Source of the DNA: Prevotellaceae bacterium UBA4359
GTDB lineage: Bacteria > Bacteroidota > Bacteroidia > Bacteroidales > Bacteroidaceae
Assembly: GCA_002393555.1 (NCBI GenBank)
Contig: DGSP01000008.1
Span: 1 to 41,260, forward strand
DNA length: 41,260 nucleotides
Direction: 5' to 3'
Part shown: positions 1 through 8,552 of the stretch, piece after piece
Layout of the letters: every line of letters begins with the position of its first letter
Position numbering within the stretch: the first letter of the stretch is position 1
Notes under the pieces: model-generated
Database searches by the model: none
Seen by the model: only the letters and a program-made list of their open reading frames with translations
Told to the model about the DNA's origin: nothing
Position numbers and translations under genes: made by a program

Positions 1-118
1 CAAAAGAAAATAAGAAAAAATAGAAAACGTGAAATGCTTTTTTCTTGTGTTTTTTTATTTTTTCTTGTTTTTCTAGAGCCCGCGAAGCGGTAAAAGAGCA
101 TCCGAAACTTTAATTTGT

Positions 119-1288
119 TTAGAAGTTGGGGAAGGGGTTGTGGGCTTTCCGTACAGCGATGCACTCCATCTCGATGAGCCAGGTGGGGCGGCACACGGGG
201 GCAAGGGTGATGACGGTGGGTATGTGGGGAAATTTCTGGTCGAACATGGATTTGACGATGGTGTAGTCGGCACAGTCGCGCAGATAGACGATGATGTGCA
301 TCACGTCGTCGTAGTTCATACCTCCTTCGGCAAGGAGTGCTTCGACATTTTCCCACATACGGTGGGTCTGGCGGGTGATGTCGCCGATGTGTACGACTTC
401 GCCTTTGTTGTTGATGGAGGCCGTTCCTGAGATGTAGATGTGGTTGCGGTCGCCATACTGCATGAGGGTGGCGCGCTCGAAGGTGACACCGTATTCGATG
501 GTTGGGTTGAGATGGGTGAGGGCTTTGAGGTGTCGCCGCTGTTGGGGGTCAAAGCCTGTCATGGCATAGCAGCCCATCTGGATGATTGCTTTGGGGTCGG
601 CGGGTGTGCCGCCGATGCCTGTGGAGGCGATGTAGTGGGTGTCGGGGGTGAGTCCTTGCTCAGTGAAGCATTGGCGGCGCGACTTGACCAATCCGTTGTA
701 TTGGGTATCGACATCGCGCACGAAGAACCAGGTGCGGATGCAGTTGTCGAGGAGTGTGGCGTGGAAGTGTTTGAGGGTGTCGATGTAGGAGAGAAGGGTG
801 TTCCACGTCTGCATGTAGGAGGTGTCGGTGGTGGTGTCCATGAGTCCCATGGTCCAGATGTGCTGGTAGCCGTTGTGGCTGACCACGGTGGAGCCGTTCT
901 GCTGGCTGATGTCGGTGCCTCGCTGCAGGTAGAGCCAGAGTGCGATTTTGGAACCGTCGAGCGGTGGCTGCTGTATGTAGGAGATGGTGCAGGAGTCCTC
1001 TTCGTGGATGAGGGGGGCCTGATTGGTGGCGTCGCTGAGGAAGTAGCGTTTGAAGACAGGTTGTGCATCTGCCATTTCGGGCATGGCCATCAATTCTTTT
1101 TCACCTTTTTTTAGTCGTGCCAGTTGTGCTTCAAACATTTCGCCTCGTGGCTCCACGTGCAGGATGGCGTACAGTTCGGTCACTTCACCTGCCGTGAAAT
1201 GTGCCAGTTCTATCTGAACGCCTTGTTCTTCTATGATTTCCGATTTGTAATCCATAATGGGTGCAAAGATAGGCATTTTATGCGACAT
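119..1288 (-). CDS. Rid-family / FkbO-like chorismatase-fold protein
   Basis: This 389-residue protein has a C-terminal half (about residues 270-385) that reads as a RidA/YjgF domain, with an IYISGTASI strand, a WENVEALL helix and a YDDVMHIIVYLRD segment. The N-terminal half is different, and the two-part layout resembles chorismatase (FkbO/Hyg5) proteins. No signal peptide is visible, so it is probably cytosolic. The reaction cannot be told from sequence: a Rid-type imine deaminase or a chorismate-processing enzyme are both possible. It is the last gene of the leftward iron/cytochrome operon, 27 bases after ccsBA. A start 11 residues later (MDYK) is also possible. The family is fairly sure; the function is not. 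Confidence 0.75.
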   Translation of the reverse strand: MSHKMPIFAPIMDYKSEIIEEQGVQIELAHFTAGEVTELYAILHVEPRGEMFEAQLARLKKGEKELMAMPEMADAQPVFKRYFLSDATNQAPLIHEEDSCTISYIQQPPLDGSKIALWLYLQRGTDISQQNGSTVVSHNGYQHIWTMGLMDTTTDTSYMQTWNTLLSYIDTLKHFHATLLDNCIRTWFFVRDVDTQYNGLVKSRRQCFTEQGLTPDTHYIASTGIGGTPADPKAIIQMGCYAMTGFDPQQRRHLKALTHLNPTIEYGVTFERATLMQYGDRNHIYISGTASINNKGEVVHIGDITRQTHRMWENVEALLAEGGMNYDDVMHIIVYLRDCADYTIVKSMFDQKFPHIPTVITLAPVCRPTWLIEMECIAVRKAHNPFPNF

Positions 1289-1315
1289 GTGAAACGCTGA
1301 AGGCGAAAAAAGTGC

Positions 1316-3448
1316 TTAGGCGTAACTGTGAAGACCTCCGAGGAAGAAGTTCACGCCGAAGTAGGTGATGAGGACGGCGAGGAAGGCGAACACCATGAAG
1401 AGATGGTAGTGTGTGGGCTTTCTCAGCCAGGCGATGGAACGGCTGTGCATGGGGAGGGCATAGATGAGCATGGTGACGAGTGCCCACACTTCTTTGGGAT
1501 CCCATCCCCAGTAGCGTCCCCAACTCACGTTGGCCCAGATGGCACCGATGAAGATGCCTGCAGTGAGCAGAAATTCGGCGGGGAAGAGGAAGAGCAGGGA
1601 GAGCAGGTGCATTTCGTCGGCTTTGCGCTTGACGATGAGGGCGTAGATGCTGCATGCGAAGGTGATGCTGAAGAGTCCGTAGGCCATCATGACACAACAG
1701 ACGTGGATGCTGAGCAGGGGTGAGGAGAGCACGGGCATGAGATGGGTGATTTTGGGGTCCATCTGTCCGAGGTGGCTGACCAGCAGCAGGAAGCCGGAGA
1801 GGAGGAGTCCGAAGGTGAGAATGATGTGGAATTTCCGATAGACGAGCAGGGAGGCCAGCATAATCATCCATGCCATCAAAATCATTGTCTCGTAGCCGTT
1901 GCTCATGGGGATGTAGCCACTGATAATCCATCGCAGAGCCAGACAGAAGGTGAGTGAGAGGAAGGACAGGCCGAGGACGGCGAGTGAGACTTTTTTCACC
2001 CACGCCCAACTGAACAGGCTGAGCAGGGCGAAGGTGAGGCACACCATGAAGAGGATTTTGGCGAAGGGGATGCTGTTGTAGATGTGTTCAGCCTTCAGCC
2101 GGGTGGGCGAGGGGAGGTCGTCGGCTCCAAAAGTCTGCTGATATTTTGCCATCTTCTGAAGCATCTCGTTGGCATCGGCTGTCTGGCCGTTCCGCACCAG
2201 TGTGCCGAGCAGGGGCAAGGCAGAACGGAAGTAGGTCTTGCGGTCGCTCTCCACTTGGTCGGGCAGACTGTCGTTGGGCGAATACCAGCGTCCCTGGAAG
2301 GGGAAGAGTTTCAGCAGGTTGCCTCTCGAAAGTTGCATGACGAGCATGATTTTGTCATCTACTTTCATGACTTCTTCGTGCAGTTTGTCGTTGTTCCCCA
2401 TGTAGAATTGTTGGATGTAAGTGCCTAATCGGTAGCCTTGTTCGTCGAACAGGGAGGCGACGGAAGTGTATTCGGGGAGGTTGAGAGCATGGCGAACCTC
2501 GCCCGACTTGATGCGCACGATGGGTTCCTTGTTCCACTCTTCGCGATGGAAGATGAAGCCACACAGCACCTGCTCGGCGGTGTAGCCCTTGTAGGATGAT
2601 TTGCCGTAGAGTTTGCGGGTGAAGTCGAGGGCGAAAGTCTGCACGGGGCAGATGCGGTCGTTGTAGTTGATGCAGAGTTGTCCAAACTCATCCGCTTGCT
2701 CTTCGGAGAACGTGGTGAGAGCCTGACTCTGCAGCGGCACCATGAGCAACAATGCTGTTGCCACGCTGGCCTTGCGGATGAGTTGACGGAATTGTCCTTT
2801 GGGGTCGATAAGCACAAGCAGCATAGAGAGGAACAGCAATCCGTAGCCTGTGTAGGTGACGGGGATGCCCCACGGGTCGCTGTTGAGTGCAAGGGTGGTT
2901 CCCTCCATGTCGTCGTCGTAGCCGCTTTGGTAGAGTCGGATGCCTTCGGCTGAATAGATGTTGTTCATGGAGACGAACCCCTGTTCTTTCACTCCTTCTG
3001 ACGTGGTGATGGTGAAGTGTGACTCGTAGTCTGCCGCAGCCTCAGTTCCGTTGTGGTAGCGGATGTTGAAGCGGTCGAGGGCAATGGAGAATGGCAGTTC
3101 TTTCATTTCTGATGATTCTCCATGTTCGACCATGCACATCTTGGTGGGTTGTTCGCCCTTGCGCAGATGCACATACCCTTGCCAGGCGGTCAGATGGGTG
3201 AGGAGGGCACCTGCTAATATAATAATGAAAGAGAAATGGAGGAGCAGTGCGCTCACCTTTCTCAGTTTTCGGCGGATGATGTAGATGATGGCCAAGATGG
3301 CCAGAACTGCCCACAGGGCGGTGAACCACCACGAGCCGTAGATGTTGCTCAGCACATAGGGGGTGCCGTGCGTCTTTTCGATAAAAGTAGCCATAGCCAT
3401 CACGAGGATGACTATGGCATATATGGTGAATGTTGTTTTCTTTAACAT
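1316..3448 (-). CDS. ccsBA: Cytochrome c synthase, ResB-CcsA fusion (CcsBA)
   Basis: This 710-residue polytopic membrane protein joins a ResB/CcsB-like N-terminal half (membrane segments near residues 5-25, 35-55 and 68-85, then a long periplasmic part) to a CcsA C-terminal half with many membrane segments. The heme-handling WWD motif is visible at 643-650 (WGRYWGWD), and flanking histidines lie in SIHVCC and YALPMHSR. Proteins of this family carry heme across the inner membrane and attach it to CxxCH motifs. It lies directly downstream of a gene for a protein with two CxxCH motifs, which is its likely client. The spacer to that gene is 99 bases. The assignment is strong. Confidence 0.95.
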   Translation of the reverse strand: MLKKTTFTIYAIVILVMAMATFIEKTHGTPYVLSNIYGSWWFTALWAVLAILAIIYIIRRKLRKVSALLLHFSFIIILAGALLTHLTAWQGYVHLRKGEQPTKMCMVEHGESSEMKELPFSIALDRFNIRYHNGTEAAADYESHFTITTSEGVKEQGFVSMNNIYSAEGIRLYQSGYDDDMEGTTLALNSDPWGIPVTYTGYGLLFLSMLLVLIDPKGQFRQLIRKASVATALLLMVPLQSQALTTFSEEQADEFGQLCINYNDRICPVQTFALDFTRKLYGKSSYKGYTAEQVLCGFIFHREEWNKEPIVRIKSGEVRHALNLPEYTSVASLFDEQGYRLGTYIQQFYMGNNDKLHEEVMKVDDKIMLVMQLSRGNLLKLFPFQGRWYSPNDSLPDQVESDRKTYFRSALPLLGTLVRNGQTADANEMLQKMAKYQQTFGADDLPSPTRLKAEHIYNSIPFAKILFMVCLTFALLSLFSWAWVKKVSLAVLGLSFLSLTFCLALRWIISGYIPMSNGYETMILMAWMIMLASLLVYRKFHIILTFGLLLSGFLLLVSHLGQMDPKITHLMPVLSSPLLSIHVCCVMMAYGLFSITFACSIYALIVKRKADEMHLLSLLFLFPAEFLLTAGIFIGAIWANVSWGRYWGWDPKEVWALVTMLIYALPMHSRSIAWLRKPTHYHLFMVFAFLAVLITYFGVNFFLGGLHSYA

Positions 3449-3547
3449 TGCGTTGGCTTGTTTTTTTCTTGAAGAAACGTTTGAAACTTCTTAGAGAAAC
3501 GTATGGAACTTGTTAATATTGTGTTGATTGCGTTTTTTCTCCCTTCC

Positions 3548-5299
3548 TTAGATGGCACGGAGGAACTTGACCACAGCATCGCGGTCTTCCTTCGGCAGGT
3601 CGTAGAAGCGTTTGGCGGCTGCATATCCATCGGACTGCTTGCTGTAGGCATGCCACATGATGGCCTCAATCTCGTTGCGGGCGCGGCAGTCGTGCAGACG
3701 GTCCTCGGCACCTGTCAGACGGAGAGAAAGGCCGCGTCCCCAGAGCGGAGTGGTGCGGCACCAGCCAGTGCGGATGTCATTCTCCATGAAGAGACGGTGC
3801 TGCACCATGTCGGTGTAGGGCCAGATGGTCTGATAGGCAAACTTGGGCAGGATGTTGTTGGCATTCTGGCCAGTGGCTTCGGCATAGGCTCGAATGCTGT
3901 AATCCACCCAGTAGTTGTCCTCCTTCGTCTGCCATGATGGGCGGTGGCAAGTGGCACAGCCAATCTGGTTGAACACTTGCTTTCCGCGCTGCACGGTGGC
4001 ATCGTCAAGATTACGTGCAGCAGGAACTGCGAGGCCACGGTGCCACACCATGAAGTCGTAGTAGTCCTTGTCGTTCATTTCTGGCTCGCCGAAGGCTGCG
4101 GTGTAGTTGTCGCCACCCTTCGCTGCGGTGTTCATGCCGAGCAGCGTCAGTACTTTCTGCGAGATTCCCTCGTCGGTGTCGGCATAGTAGGGATGCACGA
4201 GCGAAGAGGGGTCGGCACCATTCTGTCGGATGTAACTGATGACCTCAGGGTCTTCGCTCATGGCCTGAGCCCAAGCCACGGTGCTGTAGAGGTAGCGACG
4301 GTTGGAGCGAGTCACGTTGGTGATGTTCCAGATGGCGTTGGCACCTGCGCCGTCTTGCAGCGAGGCACGGGTCATGGCATAGGTGAACTTCTTGATGGCC
4401 TTGGTTCCATCGGCCAGTGTGTAGTAGGCCGAGGCAGCCCAGTCGTTGGCGGTAGCGTCCCACATGGCAGTGTTGAGCGACACGAAACGTGCCTCAGAAG
4501 CATATTGTGCCTTCATGTCTTCGGTGCTGATGGCATCGAGCAGGCCTGTTCCGTAGATGCCGATGGTCGATTCCAGGCGCACCTCATAGTTGGTAGGCTT
4601 GGGGTTGGTGTTGAAGGCTGTGACGGGGATGTTCACTTCGGGATAGATGAGTTCGTATGTCTCGCCATCAGGGAAGTGGAGGGGCAGTCCGCTGGGCATG
4701 GTGCCTTCCACGTTCTTCCATTCGATGGAAATCTGGTCCTCGTCGATAGGTGCCTTGAAGGGGTGCATCGCCTTCGTCTGTGGCATGCCTGTCACCTCGG
4801 CAATGTAACTGGACGGAGCAGTCGTGTAGCGCACACCGTCCTCGGTGAAAGCCTCGTTGGGGTGATAGACCACGAGCAGATAGCCGTTTCCGATGGTGTT
4901 GGCCTTGTACTCTGTCTGCCGTTTGCCATGGCCGTAGGACGGATGGCAATGGATGCAACTGCTGCGCACCCATGCCGGGCCCAGTCCCTTGCGTGGCTCG
5001 TCGGTGTAGGTGTAGAGGTGTTCGAAGTAGTCCTCACCCTTGTTGAAACTGGTTTCGAGGCCCAACAGTTCAGCACCCGGTGCGATGGCCGAGTAACTGG
5101 CCTTTTCGGTTGTGCCCAGTTCACCTCCGGGATACCATTCGGCGGCGGTGAACACATCGTTCGCTTTGCCAAACTGGCTCTCTTCCTCTTCCAGTTCTCC
5201 AAGTCCGTCAGACTTGTTGTCGTCGTCGCTACAAGCGGCGAAGAGCGCGCAACTGGCCAGCAGGAAAAGCGATGATTTTTTTGCAAAATTGTTCATCAT
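3548..5299 (-). CDS. Di-heme c-type cytochrome lipoprotein (DUF1111, di-heme oxidoreductase family)
   Basis: The 583-residue product begins with a lipoprotein signal (hydrophobic stretch then LFAAC, Cys 23) followed by an acidic linker. Two heme-binding motifs are seen: CIHCH at 115-119 and CATCH at 448-452. The spacing, the GGELG and CHPSYGHGKR regions and the overall length fit the DUF1111 group, often called di-heme oxidoreductase or thiol oxidoreductase. Members are often found next to imelysin genes, as here, which suggests an iron-linked redox step at the cell surface or periplasm; oxidation or reduction of iron during uptake is an inference. CcsBA downstream would attach the hemes. The start could also be the second Met. 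Confidence 0.9.
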   Translation of the reverse strand: MMNNFAKKSSLFLLASCALFAACSDDDNKSDGLGELEEEESQFGKANDVFTAAEWYPGGELGTTEKASYSAIAPGAELLGLETSFNKGEDYFEHLYTYTDEPRKGLGPAWVRSSCIHCHPSYGHGKRQTEYKANTIGNGYLLVVYHPNEAFTEDGVRYTTAPSSYIAEVTGMPQTKAMHPFKAPIDEDQISIEWKNVEGTMPSGLPLHFPDGETYELIYPEVNIPVTAFNTNPKPTNYEVRLESTIGIYGTGLLDAISTEDMKAQYASEARFVSLNTAMWDATANDWAASAYYTLADGTKAIKKFTYAMTRASLQDGAGANAIWNITNVTRSNRRYLYSTVAWAQAMSEDPEVISYIRQNGADPSSLVHPYYADTDEGISQKVLTLLGMNTAAKGGDNYTAAFGEPEMNDKDYYDFMVWHRGLAVPAARNLDDATVQRGKQVFNQIGCATCHRPSWQTKEDNYWVDYSIRAYAEATGQNANNILPKFAYQTIWPYTDMVQHRLFMENDIRTGWCRTTPLWGRGLSLRLTGAEDRLHDCRARNEIEAIMWHAYSKQSDGYAAAKRFYDLPKEDRDAVVKFLRAI

Positions 5300-5339
5300 A
5301 AAAAGTTAGAGTTTAGATTAAAGTATTTTTAGCGGCAAA

Positions 5340-5371
5340 AGCGTTCCGTCTGTTTTTCAAGACGGAGCGCT
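5340..5371 (-). other. Intercistronic hairpin between imelysin and di-heme cytochrome genes
   Basis: Arms AGCGTTCCGTCT (5340-5351) and AGACGGAGCGCT (5360-5371) pair over 12 positions with one G-T pair and an 8-base loop. On the coding (minus) strand only a short T tract follows, so it may be a partial terminator or an RNA-stabilising element that sets the ratio of the two proteins. Confidence 0.6.
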
Positions 5372-5425
5372 GTTTTTGTTTCAATGTTATTGCTATTTCA
5401 GCCATGCTGTCAGCCGTTGGCCTGA

Positions 5426-6709
5426 TTATTCTTCCTCGGGCAGGTCGTCTGCCGTGCGGTCATCGTCTTCGTAGGCCAGATTCCAGATGGTGCTGCAATA
5501 TTTCACGAATGGTGCGGGCATCTTGCCGATTTTGTCGATGGCATCGTTGATGAGGCCAACCGTGGTGGCGTTGAATGCCGACTGGTTCGTGTTATTGAAG
5601 AAGTTGTAGAAACTCTTCACGTTGCCATCGGCAGAGCCGTTGGTGGTGCCGTACCACACGTTGCGGACGGAGCGGATGTTGTCCTGGAAGTCGGTGATGG
5701 AGTTGTAACTGTAGGGCGATTCCACATAGAAGATGTAGCCGGCCGAGAAGGGGTTGGCAATTTTGGCTGTACCCACCTCGTTGCCGATGGCTGCTGCCGA
5801 GCCTTCGTCGTCGGAGAGAACCTGACCGATGGCATCCTTGAGCGAACTAAAGGTGCTGTTCGTGCTGCCTGCCTGCTTCATGTTGTCGCCAAAACTCAGG
5901 CCCTTGGAGGTGGTGTAGTCCAAACCTGCATTCTGAACCACCTGCACACGGTCGGCGTTGGCAGCGGTTTCGCCTTCCCATGCCACCTGCAGTTGGAAGG
6001 TGCGCTCTTTCAGCAGTTTGCACACCTGCTGTGCGTAGAGCAGTTCCTTGGCACCGCTCACATTGGTGAAGCCCTTGTAGGTGTCGTTGCCACGGAACTC
6101 GGCCACTTGACGTGGCTGGCCATTGCGGAAGAGGATGAACTCAAGTGCGTGGAAACCGAGGATGGAAGCGTCGTCGAGCATGGCCTCGTCCATTCTGCCA
6201 GAGTTGAAGTAGTTGAGCAGGAGTGAGCGGTTGAGTGGCCAAGAGTCGATGGTCGGGTCGATGTCGAACTCTGAAGCGGCACCGCCCAGGAAGGCTTCGC
6301 TCTGCTCCCAGGTCTTGCGGGCTTGCTTGAAGAGGTCGCAGGCCCTGTTGATGTCGGCCTGGGTGATGGTGTTGGCATCGAGGCCGTTCAGTGTGCTTTC
6401 CAGTTCCTCGGTGTCGTCGGCAAGGCTGGTGTAGGTAGGCACAATCACGTTATCGACCAGATTGGCCAGCACGTCTTCCAAATAGGCTTCCTGTGTGTCG
6501 CTGAGGTTGGACGAAGCAATCTTTTCGTTGGCCGTTTCGAGGCCAGACACGAGGGAGTTGCATGCGCTGATGGCATTCTGGCCATAACTTCTTTCCTTGT
6601 AGGCATCTTCGCTGTTGTCGTTGTCGTTGTCGCTGCTGCAAGATGTAGCGGCGAAGGCTGCGGCTGCCATCATGGCAATGCCGAGCACTGATTTGATGTT
6701 CATGTTCAT
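5426..6709 (-). CDS. Imelysin-family (M75/EfeM-like) lipoprotein
   Basis: The 427-residue protein has a lipoprotein signal with Cys 24 (AATSC) and a Ser/Asp/Asn linker, so it is probably surface- or periplasm-anchored. The imelysin signature GFHALE (GxHxxE) is at 185-190, preceded by DPTIDSWPLN at about 151-160, another conserved family block. Imelysin proteins are iron-regulated and are thought to bind metal in iron uptake; most are no longer thought to act as peptidases. It sits between a porin gene and a di-heme cytochrome gene, which supports an iron-acquisition role. The start could be Met 1 or Met 3. The family call is strong; the exact ligand is not known. Confidence 0.92.
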   Translation of the reverse strand: MNMNIKSVLGIAMMAAAAFAATSCSSDNDNDNSEDAYKERSYGQNAISACNSLVSGLETANEKIASSNLSDTQEAYLEDVLANLVDNVIVPTYTSLADDTEELESTLNGLDANTITQADINRACDLFKQARKTWEQSEAFLGGAASEFDIDPTIDSWPLNRSLLLNYFNSGRMDEAMLDDASILGFHALEFILFRNGQPRQVAEFRGNDTYKGFTNVSGAKELLYAQQVCKLLKERTFQLQVAWEGETAANADRVQVVQNAGLDYTTSKGLSFGDNMKQAGSTNSTFSSLKDAIGQVLSDDEGSAAAIGNEVGTAKIANPFSAGYIFYVESPYSYNSITDFQDNIRSVRNVWYGTTNGSADGNVKSFYNFFNNTNQSAFNATTVGLINDAIDKIGKMPAPFVKYCSTIWNLAYEDDDRTADDLPEEE

Positions 6710-6775
6710 GATTGAATGTTTTTTAGTAGGGTAAATTTGAATAGATGTAGTTCTTGATGGAAATCCCTCTCGCTC

Positions 6776-8092
6776 CTACAGAAACCAGCCCTGATAGGCG
6801 ATGCCGAGGTTGAGGCTTGGCTCGTTGTTGTACTGGCTCTTCAAGAAGCGGTGTGAGTAGTCGGCCTTCACCACGACACCTTTCACGGGGTGGTAGTTGA
6901 GTCCGATGGCCATGCGCTTCACGTTGTTGTAGTCATATTGTTTCATGTTGCTGGAGGCACAGGCGTTGTAGTGCTCAAAACGTCCGAACACATAGAGTTT
7001 CTGCCCGTCGGCGCGGAGTTTCCGTATCTGCGAGAAGACATCGTAGCCTGCCTCAATGCCGTAGGCAAAAGCGTTCTGGCTGACAGAGGTGGAGTGGTGG
7101 TAGGGCGACTTCTTGTTGATGCGGTTGTAGATGTAGTCCAGTTGTGCGGCATCGCCCAGATAGCCATAGTCGGCCTGTCCGCGCACAATCCAGTTGTGGT
7201 CATTGTAGGTGAAGTCGAAACTGCCCACGGCCACTGCGCCCTTATATTCGCTATCGACCCCGTTCTTGTTGCGCGGATAACTGTTGCCGATGCTGTGGCC
7301 ATAGTAGCCGCTCAAGCCCAGGCGGAGACCCGGAATGGAGTAGTTGTCGATGCGGAGCGAAGTGCCGTATTTGGTGGCAATCTCAAACTCCAGGGGGCTG
7401 GAGGGGCCTTTGTGAATCCAGCCCGTGGTGGTGAAGTTGTCGGCATTCAGGCCAGCCAGGAACTGCACCTCATAGCGCCAATCGCCGGCACGTCCCCAGA
7501 AGTCGATGCCCGTCTGGTGCCAAGTGGAGGGGAGGATGGTGTTTTCTCCCTCGGGGCGATAGACGGTGAAAAAGTTGAGCGGTTCGTGGTGGGCGTTGTT
7601 CAGGCCCACAGGCACCACCATGTGACCCACGCGGATGTTGGCTTCGTTGCAGAATGTCTTCTGAATCCAGAACTGCTCCAGTTCCACCTCGCCGCCTTTT
7701 TCCGTTTCCGATTCCCATTCGCCGCCTTCCTCGTCTTCCTTCTCGTAGGCTGCTCCCGTTCCGCCGTGTTCAAATTCAATCTCGGTGCTGAAGGACCATC
7801 CCTTGCCAAAGTCATATCCTATATATACGACGGCATGGGGAATGTCGAACCTGCCGTGGCTGGGGTCATCCTTGTGCTCGTCGGGCAGGCTGTAGCGGCT
7901 CACGTTGTCGCTGTAGAAGTTGCGTGAGAGAGCCACTTCGCCATAGCCGCCGATGTGGAAACGTGAGAGTGCCTTTTCCAGATTTGCCACTCTCGAAGTG
8001 TCGTTCTTGCTTGTTTGTGCCGAAACGTTCATGGTCATCATGCCCAGAGTGAACGCCAGTGTTGCATGTCTTGCTGTTCTTGAGATGTTCAT
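6776..8092 (-). CDS. Outer-membrane beta-barrel porin with acidic loop
   Basis: The 438-residue product starts with a signal peptide ending near VSAQ (about residue 26), then a short coiled stretch and FHIGGYGEVALSR, an opening typical of porin O/P-like barrels in Bacteroidota. Alternating strands run to the C-terminus, which ends in aromatic WF plus L as expected for barrel insertion. An unusual loop around residues 115-142 is packed with Glu and Asp and would be an obvious metal-binding surface. As first gene of the operon with imelysin, di-heme cytochrome and CcsBA, it may let iron or an iron complex through the outer membrane; this role is inferred from context. Confidence 0.88.
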   Translation of the reverse strand: MNISRTARHATLAFTLGMMTMNVSAQTSKNDTSRVANLEKALSRFHIGGYGEVALSRNFYSDNVSRYSLPDEHKDDPSHGRFDIPHAVVYIGYDFGKGWSFSTEIEFEHGGTGAAYEKEDEEGGEWESETEKGGEVELEQFWIQKTFCNEANIRVGHMVVPVGLNNAHHEPLNFFTVYRPEGENTILPSTWHQTGIDFWGRAGDWRYEVQFLAGLNADNFTTTGWIHKGPSSPLEFEIATKYGTSLRIDNYSIPGLRLGLSGYYGHSIGNSYPRNKNGVDSEYKGAVAVGSFDFTYNDHNWIVRGQADYGYLGDAAQLDYIYNRINKKSPYHHSTSVSQNAFAYGIEAGYDVFSQIRKLRADGQKLYVFGRFEHYNACASSNMKQYDYNNVKRMAIGLNYHPVKGVVVKADYSHRFLKSQYNNEPSLNLGIAYQGWFL

Positions 8093-8142
8093 TATCCTTT
8101 GTTTTTTTTACCTTAGAAGTTCTGTCCTTCCGAATTTGAGTG

Positions 8143-8173
8143 CAAAGGTACTAACATCTGTTAAGGGTCACAA
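8143..8173 (-). promoter_or_regulatory. Promoter of the porin-imelysin-cytochrome operon
   Basis: Read on the minus strand, TTG (8171-8173), a 20-base spacer and TACCTTTG (8143-8150) match the Bacteroidota -33/-7 promoter pattern. It lies 51 bases upstream of the porin start. Confidence 0.7.
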
Positions 8174-8251
8174 TACCTAATTTTGGTAAAACGGACGGCC
8201 AAAGTGGGTATTTTCTATGGAGAAATACCGCTTTTGGGTAGGGTGATACCC
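8173..8251. promoter_or_regulatory. Cluster of ATACC/GGTAT half-sites upstream of the porin promoter
   Basis: ATACC or its reverse form occurs at 8173-8177, 8207-8211, 8225-8229 and 8247-8250, with shorter GGTA copies at 8185 and 8237. GGTATTT/AAATACC (8207-8213, 8223-8229) and GGGTA/TACCC (8236-8240, 8247-8251) form inverted pairs. The place, at and just upstream of the -33 element, suits an operator. No regulator is identified. Confidence 0.35.
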
Positions 8252-8347
8252 ATCCGGGAGCCTTAATACACACATTTGAGTATGCGGAAAAAGGCGGCTT
8301 CCGCACCCTCTTTCAGGAGGCTTGTTTTGTAACATGCTGGAGGGTTC

Positions 8348-8439
8348 CACTGTTACGTTTGTAACACCTCCACTGTTACACTTATGACACTGCCACTGTT
8401 ACAAATGTAACACTGGCACTGTTACATTTGTAACACTTT
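8348..8439. repeat. Four tandem 23-bp palindromic repeats
   Basis: Four units start at 8348, 8371, 8394 and 8417, each opening with CACTGTTAC and, except the second, holding an imperfect palindrome of the form GTTACnnnnGTAAC. The second unit is diverged in its right arm. A lone half-copy GTGTTACAAAAG follows at 8451 and GTAACATGC precedes at 8329. This 460-base gap also holds the porin promoter, a small hairpin GCGGAA/TTCCGC (8290-8310 region) and the feo terminator; no gene is seen in it. Confidence 0.85.
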
Positions 8440-8490
8440 CGTCCGAAAAAGTGTTACAAAAGAGGTGGAGGAAAAGCGTTTCGCTCGGTG

Positions 8491-8532
8491 AAAAAAAAGG
8501 GTGATTCCACCACATTGCGAGTGGAATCACCC
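8491..8532 (-). terminator. Rho-independent terminator of the feo operon
   Basis: A perfect 12-bp stem, GGGTGATTCCAC (8499-8510) with GTGGAATCACCC (8521-8532), has a 10-base loop. On the minus strand it is followed by eight T residues (8491-8498). It lies 20 bases after the stop of the small Cys-rich gene. Confidence 0.93.
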
Positions 8533-8552
8533 ATGCTGAAAAGGGGACCGTT

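Noticed and set aside
1..118. Terminator after the Rid-like gene
   Set aside because: Only a four-base stem (CCGC/GCGG near 80-90) is visible with no T tract in the right direction; the region is simply T/A-rich.
3944..5275. 443-codon plus-strand frame opposite the di-heme cytochrome gene
   Set aside because: Shadow; the minus strand has signal peptide and two heme motifs.
8348..8460. CRISPR array
   Set aside because: The repeats follow each other with no spacers, are imperfect, and no cas gene is near.
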